From Burkholderiales bacterium (GTDB lineage Bacteria; Pseudomonadota; Gammaproteobacteria; Burkholderiales; Burkholderiaceae_C): a stretch of DNA of 8,987 nucleotides. The notes under the pieces were generated by a model. It had not been told where the DNA came from. It saw only the letters and a program-made list of their open reading frames with translations, and made no database searches. Below, piece by piece: positions 6,190 to 8,987 of the stretch. Position 1 is the first letter of the stretch. The number at the start of each line of letters is the position of its first letter. Made by a program: the position numbers and the translations under genes. The DNA lies in contig CANGHQ010000045.1 in the NCBI GenBank assembly GCA_947453585.1, forward strand, positions 1-8,987, read 5' to 3'.

Positions 6190-6415
6190 TCCATTTCAAC
6201 GCCAGGTCTGCCATGTCTTGGTCGGTGGCGTAGTCGCGTGCGTCGGCTTCCGCAAGGGCGGCCTGAATCTCGGCTAGCTGCCATTCGTTGGTATCCACGT
6301 AGGCTGCAATGGCCTCAGCGGCCAAAAAAGACTTGCTGCGCTGGGTAACGTTGGCCAACTGGTCGAGCCGGTTCTTGATGCCGTCTTCTAGACGAATCGT
6401 CATAGTGCTGGACAT
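6173..6415 (-). CDS. ribbon-helix-helix (CopG-like) antitoxin
   Basis: An 80-residue protein starting MSSTMTIRLEDGIKNRLDQL. TMTIRLED is the DNA-contacting beta strand of the ribbon-helix-helix fold, followed by helix 1 (GIKNRLDQLANVT) and helix 2 (RSKSFLAAEAIAAYVDTNE). The acidic tail EIQAALAEADARDYATDQDMADLALKW is the part expected to wrap and neutralise the toxin. The start at 6415 is supported by AAGGA six bases upstream. The reading frame stays open further upstream but runs through transposase-remnant DNA and looks random. A palindrome 26 bp upstream is a likely site for autoregulation by the antitoxin or antitoxin-toxin complex. Confidence 0.88.
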   Translation of the reverse strand: MSSTMTIRLEDGIKNRLDQLANVTQRSKSFLAAEAIAAYVDTNEWQLAEIQAALAEADARDYATDQDMADLALKWNAGEH

Positions 6416-6440
6416 AGGGGATCCTTCGTGTGCTAGGTTG

Positions 6441-6451
6441 TACACAGTGTA
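6441..6451 (-). promoter_or_regulatory. candidate operator/promoter of the toxin-antitoxin pair
   Basis: TACAC-A-GTGTA is an 11-bp palindrome 26 bp upstream of the antitoxin start. Read on the minus strand it contains TACACT, a possible -10 hexamer. Ribbon-helix-helix antitoxins typically bind such short palindromes over their own promoter. No good -35 box was found. Confidence 0.35.
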
Positions 6452-6504
6452 ATCACCATTGCGCCGGACCGGGTAGGTGGACGCACTACGAATGAGCCGC
6501 TGCG

Positions 6505-6612
6505 GCGCTTGGCTTTTCCCAGCAAAACGTCCAGCACCAGTTCTGTCGTAACCAGTTCTGTCGTAATAAGAGGTTGCATTGACCAACCCACGACAGCGCG
6601 CGAGGATTTATC
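6505..6612 (-). pseudogene. IS3-family transposase (OrfB) remnant
   Basis: About 35 codons on the minus strand read SSRAVVGWSMQPLITTELV, then a second TTELV, then LDVLL. This matches the DDE-domain stretch of IS3-family OrfB transposases, which commonly reads as D-x-x-SR-x-VVGW-x-M followed by LVLDAL. No recognisable transposase sequence lies on either side: before it the DNA becomes AT-rich and after LDVLL the expected MA-WRRKP block is replaced. The fragment contains an exact 15-bp tandem duplication, so five residues are doubled without breaking the frame. It is far too short to function. No terminal inverted repeats were recognised. Confidence 0.7.
6536..6565. repeat. 15-bp perfect tandem duplication
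   Basis: ACCAGTTCTGTCGTA at 6536-6550 is followed immediately by an identical copy at 6551-6565. It lies inside the transposase remnant and, read on the minus strand, doubles the peptide TTELV in frame. A slipped-strand duplication in decaying DNA is the simplest explanation. Confidence 0.95.
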
Positions 6613-6622
6613 TAAGTATTTA

Positions 6623-6628
6623 TATAAT
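6623..6628 (+). promoter_or_regulatory. consensus -10 box upstream of the HTH gene
   Basis: A perfect TATAAT lies in the only strongly AT-rich stretch of the window (about 6606-6640), 58 bp before the HTH gene start. No TTGACA-like hexamer sits 16-18 bp upstream, so promoter activity is uncertain. AT-rich sequence can give this match by chance. Confidence 0.35.
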
Positions 6629-6686
6629 TGAGGCATGAATTCCCTTCTATTCACCTGCCCGATACAAGCAAATAGGAGCCTGAACC

Positions 6687-6974
6687 ATGACCGAATCCAA
6701 TATTCATCCGTCCAGTGGCAATGTGTTTGTGGACCTGGGTTTTTCTGAGGGCGAGGCGGCTGTGCTGGCCCTGCGTGCTGATTTGATGGGGCGTTTGCGC
6801 CTGCTGGTGCAACAAGAGGGATGGACGCAAGAGCAAGCCGCCAAGCGCTTTGGGGTAACGCAGTCTCGGGTGTCTGACTTGGTGCGGGGAAAGTGGGAAA
6901 AGTTCAGCCTGGACATGCTCATTACCCTGGCCGCGCGTGCGGGGCAAAAAGTGGCGATTGAAATGCACGCTTGA
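6687..6974 (+). CDS. XRE/HigA2-like helix-turn-helix protein, apparently an orphan antitoxin
   Basis: A 95-residue Cro/C1-type DNA-binding protein. NVFVDLGFSEGEAAVLALRADL (12-33) is the N-terminal signature of the HigA2-like antitoxin branch. The helix-turn-helix follows at 46-68 (WTQEQAAKRFGVTQSRVSDL is the core), then the conserved FSLDMLITLAARAGQKVAIEM tail at 73-93. The start is well supported by AGGAG eight bases upstream. In this family the partner toxin (HigB-like) normally lies directly upstream in the same operon. Here the upstream DNA is the IS3 remnant and an AT-rich patch on the other strand, and no toxin is encoded nearby. It may be a leftover of a disrupted module or act alone as a repressor. 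Confidence 0.85.
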   Translation: MTESNIHPSSGNVFVDLGFSEGEAAVLALRADLMGRLRLLVQQEGWTQEQAAKRFGVTQSRVSDLVRGKWEKFSLDMLITLAARAGQKVAIEMHA

Positions 6975-7027
6975 ACTGTCCTGCCACCCACAAATAGGGC
7001 AGCATTTCAGCGGCAATCCGCCTTGAA

Positions 7028-7043
7028 GCCCCGCGCACGGGGC
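7028..7043. other. short GC hairpin in the convergent HTH-imuB gap
   Basis: GCCCCG (7028-7033) pairs with CGGGGC (7038-7043) around a 4-base loop. It lies in the 139-bp gap between the convergent HTH and imuB genes. Neither strand has a T-run after it, so a terminator role is weakly supported. Apart from a possible CxxC-bearing minus-strand reading frame, I see nothing else in the gap. Confidence 0.3.
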
Positions 7044-7113
7044 GAACGCAAGGGCCTGCTTGATTCCCTGGACCGCGAAGTCAGCAAAGTGGGGCGACAA
7101 GGCCGCCGCCCCC

Positions 7114-8670
7114 TCAAGCAAAAACCCCATGCAAGTACCACTGCGCCGCGTCCTTGCCACCCTGGCCTTCCTTGCCCCCCAGCCGGTCGCAGTAAATCCA
7201 CAGCAAGCCGTGGCGCTGGCTGCGGGCGACAAAGTAGTCGCGCAGCGCGGGCACCTCATTTTCTAGCCAACCGGCTTCGAGCCGCTGCGGGCCGGCCAGC
7301 AAGGCTAGCGGGCCGTGAAATTGGGGTTGCGCGTGTTGCACTTGCAGGCTTTGCGGCGTGGCCAGCAGCCAGCTGGGGTAGAGCGCGCCGGGTTCGGTCG
7401 ATAGCTGCAAATTGGTGGTGGAGCGGGCGACGGACGCCGATGCGAGCGCACCCTTTTTTTCTGCGCGCGGCGTGGCAGGTTTAGCTGCAAATTTGGCCGT
7501 AGCTTTGGGCGCAACATCGGGGGCAGCGCAGGGCTGCCAGTGCTGCATGCGTTCGGGCCGGTGTTCGTCTTGGGCGCTGGCGCACAGCACTTGCGCGGGC
7601 CCCAGGCGGGCGGCCACGCGCTCAAGCATGTGGTGCAGGCTGTCGCCGCTGCGCACTTCATCCAAGAGCAGGCTGTGGCTTTCGCCCGAGAGCGGCTGGG
7701 TGGCCAGGGTGCGCAGGCGCAAATACAGCACGGGCGCGGGCAGCACCACGCGCGCCAGTTGCTCGGCCAACAGTCGCTCCAGATGGCGCAGGTCTTGGGT
7801 GGCTTGGGCGGTGCGCAGTTCTAATCGGCCGTAACCGCTGGCGTCGTGGTGGGCGTCTAGGTGCAGCGCGTTGGAGCGGCGCGCGTCGAGTTCCCAGCGC
7901 AGTTCTAGCACCAGCACGCCGCGCTGGCGCGCGCGCAGCCATTCCAGCAACTGCGCCAGCAGGCGGCGCGCGCCAAACAGCAGCGCAGACGCCGATTCCA
8001 CCTGCGCGGCCAGCTCTAGCGGCGCGTCAAACACCTCGGGCAAGCGCAGCCAGGGGTACACCTCGGCTTGCAGTCCATAGGCCCGGTCCAACGCAGCCAG
8101 CAGCTCCGCCCCAAAACGGCGCGCCAAGCCCGCACGCGGCAAGGCGCGCAACTGGCCCCAACTGCGGCAACCCAAGCGTTCCAAGGTGGGCAGATGGGCG
8201 CGGGCGGCGGGCAAGGCGGCCAGCGGCAGGGCGTCAAGATGAATCGCGTCGCCCTGCATGTGCAGGCCAAGGCCGTCCAATTTTCCGCCCTCGCCGGTGG
8301 CACTAAGCGCGCCGCTCAGTGTGCCAGCCTCCGGGGCCGCAACCCACAAGCGCCCCAGCGCCACCAAAGCCGTCGGGCCCTGCGCGCAGCGCAGCGGCGC
8401 TAGCGCGGGCGTAAGCAGCTGCTGCAACAAGGCGCTGCGCCCGCCAAACAGGCGCTCGCTGCCCGAGATTTCGAGCACCAGCGCGCCGTCCAGCTCGGCC
8501 ACCCAGGGCGTGAGCTGCAGGGCGCGCCAGGCCAGCGCGGTGAGCGGATCGCTTAAATGCGGTAAAGCGCTGCCCGCCACCGGCAGCCCCGGCTGCAAGC
8601 GCAGCGCCAGCCAGTGCGGCGGCAAATGCAGTCTTGGCGCCGGGCCAGGGGGAAGCGGGTGCGGATCCAC
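7114..8670 (-). CDS. imuB: ImuB, Y-family polymerase-like mutasome hub protein
   Basis: Catalytically inactive Y-family polymerase homologue that links ImuA, the error-prone polymerase DnaE2/ImuC and the sliding clamp in SOS translesion synthesis. With the start at GTG 8670 it has 518 residues. HWLALRL (19-25) is the first strand, and LEISGSERLFGG (66-77) is the family palm-domain signature. A helix-hairpin-helix region lies at about 160-199 (LPTLERLGCRSWGQL, then RFGAELLAALDRAYG), a little-finger-like domain after it, an Ala/Pro/Lys-rich linker around 400-435, and the typical ending WYLHGVFA. The first strand lacks the metal-binding Asp of active Y-family enzymes, as expected for ImuB. GTG 8670 lies ten bases after the imuA stop with AAGGT upstream; ATG 8751 in the same frame would overlap imuA by 71 bp and add 27 residues, and is less likely. 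I could not pick out a clear clamp-binding motif. Confidence 0.87.
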   Translation of the reverse strand: MDPHPLPPGPAPRLHLPPHWLALRLQPGLPVAGSALPHLSDPLTALAWRALQLTPWVAELDGALVLEISGSERLFGGRSALLQQLLTPALAPLRCAQGPTALVALGRLWVAAPEAGTLSGALSATGEGGKLDGLGLHMQGDAIHLDALPLAALPAARAHLPTLERLGCRSWGQLRALPRAGLARRFGAELLAALDRAYGLQAEVYPWLRLPEVFDAPLELAAQVESASALLFGARRLLAQLLEWLRARQRGVLVLELRWELDARRSNALHLDAHHDASGYGRLELRTAQATQDLRHLERLLAEQLARVVLPAPVLYLRLRTLATQPLSGESHSLLLDEVRSGDSLHHMLERVAARLGPAQVLCASAQDEHRPERMQHWQPCAAPDVAPKATAKFAAKPATPRAEKKGALASASVARSTTNLQLSTEPGALYPSWLLATPQSLQVQHAQPQFHGPLALLAGPQRLEAGWLENEVPALRDYFVARSQRHGLLWIYCDRLGGKEGQGGKDAAQWYLHGVFA

Positions 8671-8680
8671 AGCACTGACC

Positions 8681-8987
8681 TTATGGGGCGCGGCCGGCAA
8701 CACGGCTGCGCGTGCGGCTTGGGGCTGGCTGCGGCGCAAGCACCTGCACACATGCGGTAGCTTGGGGCGCGGCCTGCGGCGCCGGGTTGGGTTGCTGTAA
8801 ATGGGCCACCGCCAGCAACTGGCGCAGCGCGGGCATGCGGGCCGCCAGGTGCAGGCTGTGCTCTAGCGGCGGGCCACGGCGCTTGAGCAGCTCTAGGCAC
8901 AAACCGCCATCGGCGTCACTTGAGAGTTGCAGCCGCAGCACGGCGGGCGAGGCGTCTTGGCGGGCCTGGTCGCTGCGCATGACAAAC
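8681..8987 (-). CDS. imuA: ImuA (C-terminal part; 5' end beyond window edge)
   Basis: C-terminal end of ImuA, a RecA/SulA-like partner of ImuB in the DNA-damage mutasome. About 101 residues are visible. The recognisable block is SPAVLRLQLSSDADGGLCLE followed by LLKRRGPPLEHSLHL, the final beta strands seen at the end of ImuA proteins (the KRRGPPL segment is the most telling). After it comes a Gln/Ala/Pro-rich tail that is probably disordered. The stop TAA at 8681-8683 lies ten bases before the proposed imuB GTG, so the two are cotranscribed. The frame is open to the right edge, so the RecA-like core, the true start and any LexA box lie outside the window. A Met at 8980 is in frame but is internal to the family alignment as I recall it. 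Confidence 0.8.
   Translation of the reverse strand, partial: FVMRSDQARQDASPAVLRLQLSSDADGGLCLELLKRRGPPLEHSLHLAARMPALRQLLAVAHLQQPNPAPQAAPQATACVQVLAPQPAPSRTRSRVAGRAP

Noticed and set aside
6416..6586. N-terminal extension of the antitoxin
   Set aside because: The extra residues come from the transposase-remnant region in another frame. The ribbon-helix-helix domain starts right after ATG 6415, which has a good ribosome site.
7028..7043. Intrinsic terminator for the HTH gene or imuB
   Set aside because: The hairpin is short and no T-run follows on either strand. Kept only as a structural note.
1..8987. CRISPR array, tRNA, rRNA, prophage or attachment site
   Set aside because: No regularly spaced repeats, no cloverleaf-like or rRNA-like segments and no integrase or phage structural genes were seen.

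Overview
The window is GC-rich, tightly packed bacterial chromosome. The style of its protein families (a Pseudomonas-like carnitine dehydrogenase, an imuA-imuB mutasome cassette, small type II toxin-antitoxin genes) suggests a betaproteobacterium of the Burkholderiales, probably Comamonadaceae. That placement is inferred from protein resemblance only. All functional names come from recognising motifs by eye; no search was run.

Left part (1-5822) is a catabolic island for quaternary ammonium compounds. On the minus strand an operon reads class II aldolase-like protein (2426-1683), beta-keto acid cleavage enzyme (1686-799) and L-carnitine dehydrogenase (767 to beyond the left edge). The last two form the known route L-carnitine -> 3-dehydrocarnitine -> betainyl-CoA + acetoacetate. 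Divergently, on the plus strand, come a YcaD-type MFS transporter (2700-3977), a TauD/gamma-butyrobetaine-hydroxylase-like Fe(II)/2-oxoglutarate oxygenase (4042-5217) and a small HD-domain protein (5259-5822). The last two best match the TmpA/TmpB pair, which hydroxylates 2-(trimethylammonio)ethylphosphonate and then cleaves its C-P bond to give glycine betaine and phosphate. Both arms would therefore end in glycine betaine or its CoA ester. The 273-bp divergent gap (2427-2699) probably carries the control sites for both arms; no regulator gene is in the window.

Middle part (5823-7113) is small accessory DNA: a CopG-like/ParE-RelE toxin-antitoxin pair on the minus strand, a short IS3-family transposase remnant containing an exact 15-bp tandem duplication, a local AT-rich patch, and a solitary HigA2-like HTH protein with no toxin partner beside it.

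Right part (7114-8987) is the DNA-damage mutagenesis cassette imuA (3' end only) and imuB on the minus strand. The dnaE2 gene that often follows imuB is not next to it; the accessory patch lies there instead.

Most notable points: the tmpA/tmpB-like pair beside a carnitine operon, the unexplained aldolase-like first gene of that operon, loss of the usual zinc cysteines in the oxygenase N-domain, and the decayed IS / orphan antitoxin / missing dnaE2 junction.
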